Positions 1 through 7,695 of a stretch of 64,000 nucleotides of DNA are shown piece by piece. Positions within the stretch are counted from its first letter, which is position 1. Every line of letters starts with the position of its first letter. The stretch comes from Aeromonas simiae (GTDB taxonomy: Bacteria; Pseudomonadota; Gammaproteobacteria; Enterobacterales; Aeromonadaceae). The notes beneath the pieces are model-generated. The model had not been told where the DNA came from. It searched no databases and saw only the letters and a program-made list of their open reading frames with translations. A program made the translations under genes and the position numbers. Location of the stretch: positions 35,095-99,094 of the forward strand of contig NZ_CDBY01000051.1 of NCBI RefSeq assembly GCF_000820125.1, in the 5' to 3' direction.

Positions 1-910
1 GGGTGCGTTTGGCATCGGCGTTACAACCGCCGGCAATGATGACGCCGGTTTCTTCAAAGTCATCTGAATTACGATTGAGAATGTAGCGGCCATCCCCATC
101 CTGATATTCATCAAGATTCTCGGCACTATTACCAGCAATGATAACAATGATGGCCCCATAAGCCGTCAATATTCTGAATTCTGCTCGCCTTGTGGCATTG
201 GTGATCAGTGGTCGATACTCATTTTGTCGTGGTGAAAAAATGACATCGCCGGGGGAGATATAATCGATAACATTAGTCCAGACATCCTTTCCTTCGACAC
301 TACCGAAATAAAGGTCTGATTTTGGACTGACACCAATAATACCGATGTTATTATCTTCTGCCCCCGCGATACTCATACAATGAGTACCATGGTCAGAACC
401 ATTACTCTCATTATTAATAAAAGTAATGTCGCGGTTTTCTAAATCTTCATGGGGGTTGATACCACCATCGATGAGAACGAGTCTAATCTGTTCTCCAGAG
501 CCTCCGGTGCGGGTGTAAGAGTACTCAGCATTGACGCCGAGAGCGTCATCACGCAGATAAACCTGACCTAGGAAATAGGGATTTGTGGTGGGATCACTGG
601 CTCTGGTCTCTTCGGTCTCCACAGGGTCTATATTATTCTCCTTATAATGACGTTCGACGTAGAGCTTCTTGATAGGAAGATGCTGGTTCAGCGAGCTCTT
701 GAGAACATCAATATCTTCACCTTCAGCGACCTCAACAGAATAGAGAAGGTTGAGGTTGTCAACATGCTGCTGATATTGCTCAGGGTGGAGTGCTTTATCC
801 TTATGTTTTAATAACTTTAGGTAGGTTTCTTCATTAATTTCCTTATTGAGATGGTATGTATGAATGTCGTCTTGGCTAATGCTTTTGGTGGCTTGAAATA
901 CAATTCTCAT
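1..910 (-). CDS. Subtilisin-like (S8) serine protease, partial (C-terminus outside window)
   Basis: I translated this frame directly; it is open from the start codon to the window edge, about 303 codons. Two of the three catalytic residues are visible: Asp148 in IDGGINPHEDL and His174 in DHGTHCMSIAG. The oxyanion Asn261 lies in IIAGNSAE. The catalytic Ser motif must lie beyond base 1. There is no signal peptide, and about 140 residues of unrecognised sequence precede the protease domain, so the protein is probably cytoplasmic. Two ATGs are adjacent (913 and 910); the second is chosen because GGAGG then sits 5 nt upstream. The gene is much more AT-rich than its neighbours, which suggests horizontal transfer. 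S8 proteases occur in phage-defence and toxin-like cassettes, but nothing here shows such a role. Confidence 0.85.
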   Translation of the reverse strand, partial: MRIVFQATKSISQDDIHTYHLNKEINEETYLKLLKHKDKALHPEQYQQHVDNLNLLYSVEVAEGEDIDVLKSSLNQHLPIKKLYVERHYKENNIDPVETEETRASDPTTNPYFLGQVYLRDDALGVNAEYSYTRTGGSGEQIRLVLIDGGINPHEDLENRDITFINNESNGSDHGTHCMSIAGAEDNNIGIIGVSPKSDLYFGSVEGKDVWTNVIDYISPGDVIFSPRQNEYRPLITNATRRAEFRILTAYGAIIVIIAGNSAENLDEYQDGDGRYILNRNSDDFEETGVIIAGGCNADAKRT

Positions 911-1370
911 CATTACCTCCTTTGTGATAGCTGCAAGAATAGTGAGTTTTTCGAATGAGTCTTTGTAGGGGGTAAAATAAGAAGATTTTATGACAATGAG
1001 TGGGTTTCGTATGTAACCCATTGGATTGTGGATATGTTTTTTTGTTTTGCTAACAAAGTGTGGTTGTGGATATTTGCGTCAGTTATTGACACTTTATTCA
1101 GTATTAAATCTCGAATGTGTCGGGATTGTTTGGTTTTATGTTCTGATATGTGATGCGATGGGGCCAGAACTCAGGCCATTGGTCGTGGTCTGCCGTGCGA
1201 GCATGGATGGAGCGACGGCGCAGTGGTGAGGATCAGGCGCTTCCCTCGTGGCGTGGGAGCGCGGCCATCATCACGGCCTTGATGGGCATGGTGTGTGGGG
1301 GCGTCAGGCAGAGCCCACCGGATAGACCACAGGCCGGCGATAGCCGGCCTGTTTCGTGCGTGAGGTGGGA
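911..1370. other. Non-coding stretch with a compositional boundary
   Basis: About 460 bases without a convincing gene. The part up to about 1150 is AT-rich like the protease gene, and presumably carries its promoter, reading leftward. From about 1150 the composition becomes GC-rich like the rest of the window. Short open frames near 1026-1370 have no ribosome binding site or recognisable product. The only clear element is the hairpin at 1330-1351. Confidence 0.6.
1330..1351 (-). terminator. Hairpin downstream of the phosphatase gene
   Basis: CAGGCCGGC and GCCGGCCTG form a perfect 9-bp stem around GATA, 20 bases beyond the stop of the minus-strand gene at 1371. The U-tract on the minus strand is poor, so termination strength is uncertain. 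Confidence 0.5.
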
Positions 1371-2861
1371 TTAGGGCTGATAGCCGTAGCAGCGCTTGAG
1401 CTCGCCGAACTCATAGAAGAGGCTGCCGGCCTCGATGGGGGCGCAGTCGCGCTTGAAGGCCAGCTCTTTTTCGTTGTAGAGCTGCTTGACCAACACAGTA
1501 CCCGCCTGGTTGCGATAGACATCCCACTGGATGTTGGCCGCATAGGGGGAGACCCAGCCGCCGCGCCACTCGTTGTTGGCCTGGCTCATCAGCTCGCCCG
1601 GTGTGGCGCTCTGGCGGCTGCCTTCGAGTTTCATCAGGGCGGCCAGCGGGATCATGGTCTCGGCATGGGCGAAGCGCAGCTTGGCCACATGCTCGCCGGC
1701 CCCTTCCACCACCTGACGCTGCACCTCGTTGAACAGGCCATCGAGCAGAGGCTGGGCCACCGCATAGGTGGCGCTCTGGCTGCTCAGGCTCGGCCCCTTC
1801 TCGTAGAAATCCTCGGCATCGGAAAGATAAGAGAACCAGGCCGACTCCTCCGGGGTGATGAACTGCTCGAGATCCCACGGCGCCCCTTGCGCCTGCGCCT
1901 CACGAATCATGCCGGGGCCAATGATGAACAGGTTGTAGAGCATCAGGGCGGCATCCACCTCGTCGCGCACATAGGTCTTGTCGCCATCCTCCGGATTGAC
2001 GGCCACATACTCCACCCCGCCGGCCAGCTCATCGACGAAGGGCTTGCTGTAGAGGCGCTCGAGCATCTCGCGGGCCATCACTTTGGTCTGGGGCAGCGCC
2101 TTGAGCGCGTCGAGGGCGGCGGTCAGCTCGGGGGCGGGGGCCACCCCGTTATCCTCGTCACCGATGAAGGCCTGGTAGGCCTGGAAGGCGGGCAGGTATT
2201 TCGCCTCCTCGGGCTCGGTCTTGTGGAAGTAGAGCTCGGCCTTGTTGCGCAGCCCCTTGTCGATCTCGGAGGGGTTCTCCTGACGGACATAACAGTCGCT
2301 GCTATCGGCCACCAGATTGACCCGCTTGGCCAGGCTCTGCATGAAGTAGTAGGCGCTTTCGTTGGCGCGATCCTTACCCGAGGTCTCGACCTTGAGGCAC
2401 AAGGGGCTTGCCCCCTGGGTCAGCAGGGTGGGCAGCCGCTCGGCCAGTCGGGTGGCGAGGTTGGCGTGCTCCTCTTTTCCCAGCTCACTGAGCAGGCCAT
2501 AGCCGAGTTTTTGGTTGGCGGCGGTGACCGCATCCACCTTGGCGCCGAGCCCCTGACCCAGCTCGGTCAGTGCCCCCTGCTTGGCGGCGGCCTCCCACAC
2601 CAACTTGGTCAGCACATCGTACTTGGGGCTCGAGAGCGAGCGCGAGCCGTGGCGCGCCACCAGCTCGGTGAAGACCGGCTGAAAGCCGGCCGGGGCGGCG
2701 TGGTAGCTGGCACTGGCCTGACGCGGCTGATAGACCGCCTTGGTACTGTATTGATATTCACTGGATGGCGGTGGAGCACTGGAGTCGTTTGACGAGCTAT
2801 TACAGCCAGAGAGCAGCAGGGCCAGCGTGACGGAGAGGGCGAGAGGGGCGTGTTGCAACAT
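1371..2861 (-). CDS. Histidine-type acid phosphatase, MINPP/phytase-like lipoprotein
   Basis: A 496-residue protein of the clade 2 histidine phosphatase superfamily. The catalytic phosphohistidine motif ARHGSRS has His71, and the C-terminal proton-donor motif is HAE (399-401). HAE rather than HD is typical of multiple inositol polyphosphate phosphatases, so release of phosphate from phytate or other phosphorylated sugars is likely. The N-terminus MLQHAPLALSVTLALLLSGC ends in a lipobox with Cys20, so it should be a lipoprotein exposed to the periplasm or surface. ATG 2861 is chosen over ATG 2867 because AAGGA is 6 nt upstream. A Ser/Pro-rich linker follows the lipobox. It is separated from the upstream cluster by a hairpin and is probably transcribed separately. 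The exact substrate is unproven. Confidence 0.85.
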   Translation of the reverse strand: MLQHAPLALSVTLALLLSGCNSSSNDSSAPPPSSEYQYSTKAVYQPRQASASYHAAPAGFQPVFTELVARHGSRSLSSPKYDVLTKLVWEAAAKQGALTELGQGLGAKVDAVTAANQKLGYGLLSELGKEEHANLATRLAERLPTLLTQGASPLCLKVETSGKDRANESAYYFMQSLAKRVNLVADSSDCYVRQENPSEIDKGLRNKAELYFHKTEPEEAKYLPAFQAYQAFIGDEDNGVAPAPELTAALDALKALPQTKVMAREMLERLYSKPFVDELAGGVEYVAVNPEDGDKTYVRDEVDAALMLYNLFIIGPGMIREAQAQGAPWDLEQFITPEESAWFSYLSDAEDFYEKGPSLSSQSATYAVAQPLLDGLFNEVQRQVVEGAGEHVAKLRFAHAETMIPLAALMKLEGSRQSATPGELMSQANNEWRGGWVSPYAANIQWDVYRNQAGTVLVKQLYNEKELAFKRDCAPIEAGSLFYEFGELKRCYGYQP

Positions 2862-2941
2862 GTTCATCCTTGAAGACAGCGGAAATGGAGTGGCTGCAAG
2901 GTAAGAGGCCAAGATGACAGCAACATGTCAGATGTGCAAAT

Positions 2942-2959
2942 GGGGGCCCTCAGGCCCCC
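2942..2959 (-). terminator. Terminator-like hairpin overlapping the membrane-gene stop codon
   Basis: GGGGGCC and GGCCCCC form a 7-bp GC stem with loop CTCA. On the minus strand the loop contains the TGA stop of the gene at 2950. The sequence after it on that strand is ATTTGC, a weak U-tract. It would close the four-gene cluster. Confidence 0.55.
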
Positions 2960-4164
2960 TCGGTTTTCTCCTGCCATGGGAGGGCATGGCAGGGCGTCAG
3001 CAGGTAGCAGCCCAGCTCCAGGGCGATGGGGAGGGCGAAGATCAGCAGCGAGATCAGCATGCCCGGATTTGGGATGACCAGCAGGTGAAACAGCAGCAGC
3101 GGCGTGAGCAGGGCCAGCGGCACGCTCAGGTGGATGGGGCCGAGCCGGTTGGCGCGCAGCAATCTGGCCCTGCGCTCGCCCCGCCACACCCAGAGCACGG
3201 CCACCAGGGCGACGCCGAGAAGGAAGGGCCAGGTGAGGTAGAGATCGCGGCTGCCGGCGGGCCACAGCGCGTAGTGATCCAACAACAGCCCAAGCAGCAA
3301 GAACAGGCAGGCGGGCAGCCCAGCCTGCAACAGCAGGAAGGTGCGCAGTGCCTGCGGCGGCGGCGACTGATCGAGGATCTTGAGCAGGATCCCCTCGAGA
3401 TCGAGCACGGTGCCGATGGCCACGCAGAGCAGGCCAAAGGTGAGCGGCCAGTAGGCCAGCAGCACCTCCCCCCCCTCCACTCGCCCCAGACAGAGCACCA
3501 CCACCAGGTTGCTCATCAGGGCTGAGGCGGTCATCAGGAAAGCCGCCCCGTAGGGGGCCAGCAGGGAGCGGTAGCCGGCGCCATGGCCCGCATGCCAGGG
3601 AATGGCGCGTCGCCATAGCAGCAGGGCCAGCAGCAGTGACTCCAGCCAGGCCGCCGCCACCAGCGCCGTGATGGCGGCCAGATCGACCGGCCACCCCTGC
3701 TGCACCAGCAGATAGCAACCGAGGGTTGAGATCAGCACCCGCAGCAAGGAGGCGCGGCTCATCGGCCTGGTCTCGCCAGCCAGGATGCAGCACCCCTGCA
3801 GGTAGCGGCGCAGGGCCACCGCCAGCAGCGAGAAGGAGAAAAGATGCAGCAAGGTGGCGAGGTGGCCGCCGCGGCCGGCATCCCACCCGGCGATGGCGGC
3901 GTTGAAGAGCAGGAAGGTGGTCAGGGCCAGCAGCGCCGCCGCGACCAGCACCTCGCACCGCTTGCGCTCCTTGACGACCAGGGTGCAGAGCGGGAAGACA
4001 AAGGCGTTGGCGAACATGAAGGTACTGAGCGCCAAGGCATAGTCGGCACTGGCCGCCAGGTTGCTGGCGGCCAGGATCAGCGAGATGACCGGCAACTCGA
4101 GGTTGAGCAGGCTGACGCTGATGGCACTGGGTAGCCAGAGTCTGAGCATGGCACCCAGGGTCAC
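2950..4164 (-). CDS. Multi-pass membrane protein, putative MATE/flippase-like exporter
   Basis: About 404 residues, with roughly ten or more hydrophobic segments spread along the whole length and few charged loops. The pattern resembles transporters of the MATE/polysaccharide-flippase fold, but I cannot place it in a named family. The start is GTG 4164, which overlaps the TGA stop of the ATP-grasp gene by four bases (GTGA) and has AGGAG 8 nt upstream. This arrangement implies translational coupling. It is the last gene of a four-gene minus-strand cluster with a radical SAM enzyme and a ligase, so export of their product is a reasonable inference. Self-resistance or a structural role cannot be excluded. 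Confidence 0.7.
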   Translation of the reverse strand: MTLGAMLRLWLPSAISVSLLNLELPVISLILAASNLAASADYALALSTFMFANAFVFPLCTLVVKERKRCEVLVAAALLALTTFLLFNAAIAGWDAGRGGHLATLLHLFSFSLLAVALRRYLQGCCILAGETRPMSRASLLRVLISTLGCYLLVQQGWPVDLAAITALVAAAWLESLLLALLLWRRAIPWHAGHGAGYRSLLAPYGAAFLMTASALMSNLVVVLCLGRVEGGEVLLAYWPLTFGLLCVAIGTVLDLEGILLKILDQSPPPQALRTFLLLQAGLPACLFLLLGLLLDHYALWPAGSRDLYLTWPFLLGVALVAVLWVWRGERRARLLRANRLGPIHLSVPLALLTPLLLFHLLVIPNPGMLISLLIFALPIALELGCYLLTPCHALPWQEKTEGA

Positions 4165-5417
4165 GGCTGCGTCTCCTGCTCCTTGGCGGCCTGATAGGGG
4201 CAAAACTCCTCGACCAGCCAGCGGAAGTCGGCCTCCAGCAGGGCGCGCGAGCGGCTCCACAGCAGGACGCCGCCGATGCGATCGCGCACGCTCTGGGGCT
4301 GGATGAGCGGTGCGCCGTGGGCGACTTCCCAGCTCGCCTGATGTTGGCTCTGTAGCGGCAAGGGATGGCGGGTGTGGGCGTGCTGGCCGGGGCGCTGGGG
4401 ATACCAGACCCAGGCGGCCACTTCGCCGGTCTCGAGGTCGGGCGGGGGCAGGCGGCCCATCTGGGCCAGAAAGTGCTGCTCCTCGATGTTGCGCCCCGAG
4501 CAGCGGGCATGCATCTGCGGGATCCAGCCCCCCGGCGCCCTGGCGGCGATCTCGAGAAAGATCAGCCGGTCATCGCGGGTGTGGAACAGCTCGAGGTGGG
4601 TGGCGCCGTCAGGCACCTGGCCGAGGGCGCGAAACACCTGATGGTTGAACGCCACCAGCCGGGCGTGCAGGGGGTCCTCCGGGGAGAGGGGCAGGCTGCC
4701 CACCGGCTTGCCGTTGATGAACTCGGCATTGGGGTGGCTGTAGCGGCACAGGTAGAGCGAGCGCACCTCCCCCCGATAGACCAAGGCATCGACATGGTAG
4801 AGATCCCCGTCGAGAAACTCGTCGAGCTCGTAGTTGCTCACCCCGGCGTGTTGCCGGCACCAAAGGGCGAGGGCCGTAGCATCGGTCAGCTTGGCGATCC
4901 GCTCGCTGCCGGCCGAATCGACCTGCTTGGCGAAGATGGGAAAGCCGAGGTGCTCGGCCAGCTCGCGGCAGTAATCCTCCCCCTCCTGCTCATGGCGCTC
5001 GGGCAGGAACGGGACGGCGCGCGGCACCGGCACTTCGCCCTTACTCATCACCTCCTTCATGCGCAGCTTGTTGATAAAGGGGAGGATGGCGGCGTGATCC
5101 GGGCCTGGAATGGAGAAGCGCTCGCGCAGCAGGGCGGCGTGGCCGAGGAAGTACTCGTCGTTGGTGAGGATGCGCACCTCGTCCATGTCGCTGAGGTGGC
5201 GCTCTTGCAACAGGGTGCGGCAGGCCTGCTCGAGGCGGGTCTGATCATAGGGGTGGCAGATGTCGATGCGATCGAAGCAGGCCTTCTGGGCATCGCTCAG
5301 GTTGGCCCACCCCTGCTCGCCGGTGAGCAGGCAGAGCGCGTACTGGCCGGGGGCGGCCAGCCGCTGCCAGTCGGCGCGAAAGGTGACGATGTTTTGCAGG
5401 ACGATGAAGGTCTTCAT
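4161..5417 (-). CDS. ATP-grasp carboxylate-amine ligase family protein
   Basis: A 418-residue ATP-grasp enzyme. A lysine-bearing strand FAKQVDSAGSERI in mid-protein and an acidic metal-binding segment, LIFLEIAARAPGG, are visible. EIAARAPGG is characteristic of ligases that activate a carboxylate as acyl phosphate and join it to an amine, as in dipeptide-forming amino-acid ligases and biotin-carboxylase-like proteins. The substrate is unknown. The start has GGGAGAG just upstream and lies 15 bases after the radical SAM gene stop; the 3' end overlaps the membrane gene by four bases. Working hypothesis: it condenses an amino acid, perhaps the beta-amino acid made next door, with a second molecule. 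Confidence 0.8.
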   Translation of the reverse strand: MKTFIVLQNIVTFRADWQRLAAPGQYALCLLTGEQGWANLSDAQKACFDRIDICHPYDQTRLEQACRTLLQERHLSDMDEVRILTNDEYFLGHAALLRERFSIPGPDHAAILPFINKLRMKEVMSKGEVPVPRAVPFLPERHEQEGEDYCRELAEHLGFPIFAKQVDSAGSERIAKLTDATALALWCRQHAGVSNYELDEFLDGDLYHVDALVYRGEVRSLYLCRYSHPNAEFINGKPVGSLPLSPEDPLHARLVAFNHQVFRALGQVPDGATHLELFHTRDDRLIFLEIAARAPGGWIPQMHARCSGRNIEEQHFLAQMGRLPPPDLETGEVAAWVWYPQRPGQHAHTRHPLPLQSQHQASWEVAHGAPLIQPQSVRDRIGGVLLWSRSRALLEADFRWLVEEFCPYQAAKEQETQP

Positions 5418-5432
5418 GCTCTCTCCCTTTGC

Positions 5433-6428
5433 TCAGGCCGGAACGGCAGACCAGTCGCGGGTGCGCACTGTCTTGCTGTTGAAGTCGGTGACCAGGGCGG
5501 TGTCGCTTTGCCAGTGGTCGCTGGGCACCACCACCTTGCCGGAGGCGCCGGGAATGTCGATGACGTGCTGCGGGAAGGCCAGCCCGGAGAGCTCGTTGCG
5601 CAGCGCCGTCACGATGGCGATCTCCTCTTCCAGCGTCATGACGAAGCGGCGGGTCGAGGTCACCTCCTGGCCGTGGTAGAGGTAGTAGGGGCGCACGCCC
5701 AGCTCAAACAGTTGCAGGAACAGGCGCTTGAGCGTCTCCTTGTCATCGTTGACCCCCTTGAGGAAGACACTCTGGCAGAGCATGACGAACCCCATGCGGC
5801 GAAACGCCTGGATCAGCGCGATCACCTCGGGTTGCAGCTCATCCGGGTGATCGATGTGCAGGCTCAGGTAGACGGTGGGTTTGCAGCGGGCCAGCTCCTC
5901 CATCAGCTCGAGGCGTACCCGCTCGGGGTTTTGCAACGGGTAGCGGGTGTGGATGCGCACCACCTTCACGTGCTCGATCTCGCTGAGGCGGGCAAACAGG
6001 TACTGCAACCCCTTGGGGTTGGTGAGCGGATCGCCGCCGCTGGCGATCACCTCGTAGATGGTGGGATCCTGGCGGATGTACTCCACGATCTGGTCGATCT
6101 GCTCGGTCCTGAGCCGCCCCTCCACATCCAGGCCGACGCCGACTCGATCCTGACGCTCACAGTAGCGGCAGTTGGCGGCGCAGGTGTAAGAGAGCAGCAC
6201 CAGCAGCTGTCCTTCGTACTTGCGCACCGTGCCAAATATCGGGGAGGAGCTCTTCTCGTTGAGCAGATCGACCTCCAGGTTGGCCGGCAGGGTCTCGTGC
6301 TCGGGGTTGAAGCGATACATCTCGCGGATGGCGGCGCTGCGCTGGCTCAGGGCGGCGAGATAGGGGGTCAGTTTCTCCGAGAAGCGGGTATCGCTCTCGG
6401 GGCGAAACAGGGCGATGGTGTCGTCCAT
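5433..6428 (-). CDS. KamA-like radical SAM protein (lysine 2,3-aminomutase family)
   Basis: A 331-residue radical SAM protein. The cluster motif YTCAANCRYC gives C83-x3-C87-x2-C90. Other aminomutase hallmarks are ASGGDPL (129-135), HTRYPLQNPERV, GVND with Asp228, PYYLYHGQ, and VIDIPGASGK with Asp291 and Lys298. In lysine 2,3-aminomutase the equivalent lysine carries PLP and the two aspartates hold the substrate side-chain amine, so a basic 2-amino acid may be moved to the 3-position here. It is EpmB-sized, shorter than clostridial KamA, and lacks its C-terminal oligomerisation region. ATG 6428 is used because GAGGA is 6 nt upstream; ATG 6434 would have none. It lies 16 bases after the dehydrogenase gene. 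It is too divergent from EpmB to assume EF-P modification. Confidence 0.85.
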   Translation of the reverse strand: MDDTIALFRPESDTRFSEKLTPYLAALSQRSAAIREMYRFNPEHETLPANLEVDLLNEKSSSPIFGTVRKYEGQLLVLLSYTCAANCRYCERQDRVGVGLDVEGRLRTEQIDQIVEYIRQDPTIYEVIASGGDPLTNPKGLQYLFARLSEIEHVKVVRIHTRYPLQNPERVRLELMEELARCKPTVYLSLHIDHPDELQPEVIALIQAFRRMGFVMLCQSVFLKGVNDDKETLKRLFLQLFELGVRPYYLYHGQEVTSTRRFVMTLEEEIAIVTALRNELSGLAFPQHVIDIPGASGKVVVPSDHWQSDTALVTDFNSKTVRTRDWSAVPA

Positions 6429-6444
6429 GAACATTCCTCGGGGA

Positions 6445-7437
6445 TCAGGCCAGGGTCAGTGGCAAGGGGTTGACGCAATCACGCGGCTGCTCGTCGCTGA
6501 GCAGCCGCCGGATCAGGGTGGCGGACTTGCTGCGCATCTCGTGCAGCGCCGCCTCGGAGTAGAAGGCCGAATGGGCGGTCAGGATCACATTGTCCAGGGC
6601 GCGCAGCGCTGCCGGGATCGCCGGCTCGTGCTCCACCACGTCGAGCCCTGCGCCAGCCAGGATGCCCTGCTGCAAGGCCGCCAGCAGTGCCTCCCGCTCT
6701 ATGATGGCGCCACGGGCGGTGTTGATGAGCAGGGTCTGTGGCCGCATCTTGGCGAAGGCATCGGCATCGAGCAGGTGGTGGCTGCCGGGATTGAGATCCG
6801 CGTGTACCGAGAGGATGTCGCAGCAGCCGAGCAGCTCGTCGAGCCGTTCGCAGCGCTGTACCCCGTGCGCCTTGTCGAGGCCGCTTGCCACATGGGGATC
6901 GTAGAAGTGCACGTGCAGCCCGAACGCCTGGGCCCGCCGGGCCATGGCGCTGCCGATGCGGCCAAAACCGATGAGGCCAAGGTGACGGCCGTGCAGGCGG
7001 GTCAGGGTCTTCACGCAGGACCAGTCCCACCCCCCCTCGCGCACCTGGCGATCGCTTTGGGGCAGCTTGCGCGCTAGGGCCAGCAACAGGGCCATGGCGT
7101 GATCGGCGACCTCCTCGGTGCCGTAGTCGGGGATGTTATAGACGGCGATCCCCAGCTGGCGGGCGGCGACGATGTCGATGTTGTCATAGCCGACCGCGGC
7201 CTTGACGATGGCGCGGCAGCGGGGCAGGCGGGCGAGGAAGGCGGCATCGAACTGGATGGCCGGGATGCAGGCCCAGATGATCAGGTAGTCCTGGCTGGCC
7301 AGCAGCGCGTCGGACAGCTCATCGGTGTGAGCGATGTGGCGCAGCTCGAGCTGGTGCCCCAGCAGGAACTCCTGCTCGACCTGAGGGAGGGGGAAGTGCT
7401 GCTCCGTGGTGGAGTCGATGATCAATATGCGAGCCAT
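6445..7437 (-). CDS. D-isomer-specific 2-hydroxyacid dehydrogenase, CtBP-like
   Basis: A 330-residue NAD-dependent dehydrogenase. The dinucleotide motif is GFGRIG (157-162). The NTARGAIIE segment carries the active-site Arg, DVVEHEP the Glu, and LTAHSAF the His. The segment GYDNIDIVAARQLGIAVYN followed by DYGTEEVADHAM resembles C-terminal-binding-protein-like dehydrogenases and phosphoglycerate dehydrogenases. It should interconvert a 2-oxo acid and a D-2-hydroxy acid. It is the first gene of the four-gene cluster. ATG 7437 gives a standard N-terminus (MARILIIDST), but no good ribosome binding site is visible for it or for a TTG at 7458, so the start is uncertain. Its partner role with the radical SAM enzyme is inference. 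Confidence 0.85.
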   Translation of the reverse strand: MARILIIDSTTEQHFPLPQVEQEFLLGHQLELRHIAHTDELSDALLASQDYLIIWACIPAIQFDAAFLARLPRCRAIVKAAVGYDNIDIVAARQLGIAVYNIPDYGTEEVADHAMALLLALARKLPQSDRQVREGGWDWSCVKTLTRLHGRHLGLIGFGRIGSAMARRAQAFGLHVHFYDPHVASGLDKAHGVQRCERLDELLGCCDILSVHADLNPGSHHLLDADAFAKMRPQTLLINTARGAIIEREALLAALQQGILAGAGLDVVEHEPAIPAALRALDNVILTAHSAFYSEAALHEMRSKSATLIRRLLSDEQPRDCVNPLPLTLA

Positions 7438-7487
7438 GAGTGTGACGCCGTGTGACAAGTCGGTAACAAATGAGAACGGCGGCTAGT

Positions 7488-7520
7488 ACAACATGGCGAT
7501 ATTGGCGAAACAATATGGCG
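7488..7520. promoter_or_regulatory. Candidate operator: repeats upstream of the radical SAM cluster
   Basis: ACAACATGGCG (7488-7498) and ACAATATGGCG (7510-7520) are direct repeats 22 bases apart, two helical turns. Between them, CGATATTG and CAATATGG form a 7/8 inverted repeat around GCGAAA. The site lies 50-85 bases before the dehydrogenase start, where a regulator would bind. The regulator is not known. Confidence 0.4.
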
Positions 7521-7664
7521 CTTTAATAGAATAAATGACCAGTTTATGTGGGCGATATAGTGCAAAAAATGGGAGGTGGTGGAGGGAGATGGCGCATCCC
7601 AGGTGAAGGGAGGGGGCTTTGTGATATGTCAATCAGCAATCCGGCGGGAGGGCTTGTCAGATAT

Positions 7665-7688
7665 GACAGGCCCGTCGCCGGGCCTGTC
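7665..7688 (-). terminator. Hairpin terminator of the exporter gene
   Basis: GACAGGCCCG and CGGGCCTGTC form a perfect 10-bp stem around TCGC, beginning 8 bases beyond the stop of the minus-strand exporter gene. The tail is ATATC rather than a long U-run. Confidence 0.55.
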
Positions 7689-7695
7689 ATCGGAG

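Noticed and set aside
1026-1374. Short plus-strand frames in the first intergenic region
   Set aside because: No ribosome binding site, no recognisable product, and they cross the composition boundary.
4365-6473. A 702-codon open frame on the plus strand
   Set aside because: It is antisense to the ATP-grasp and radical SAM genes, whose motifs are unmistakable. Long antisense frames are expected in GC-rich DNA.
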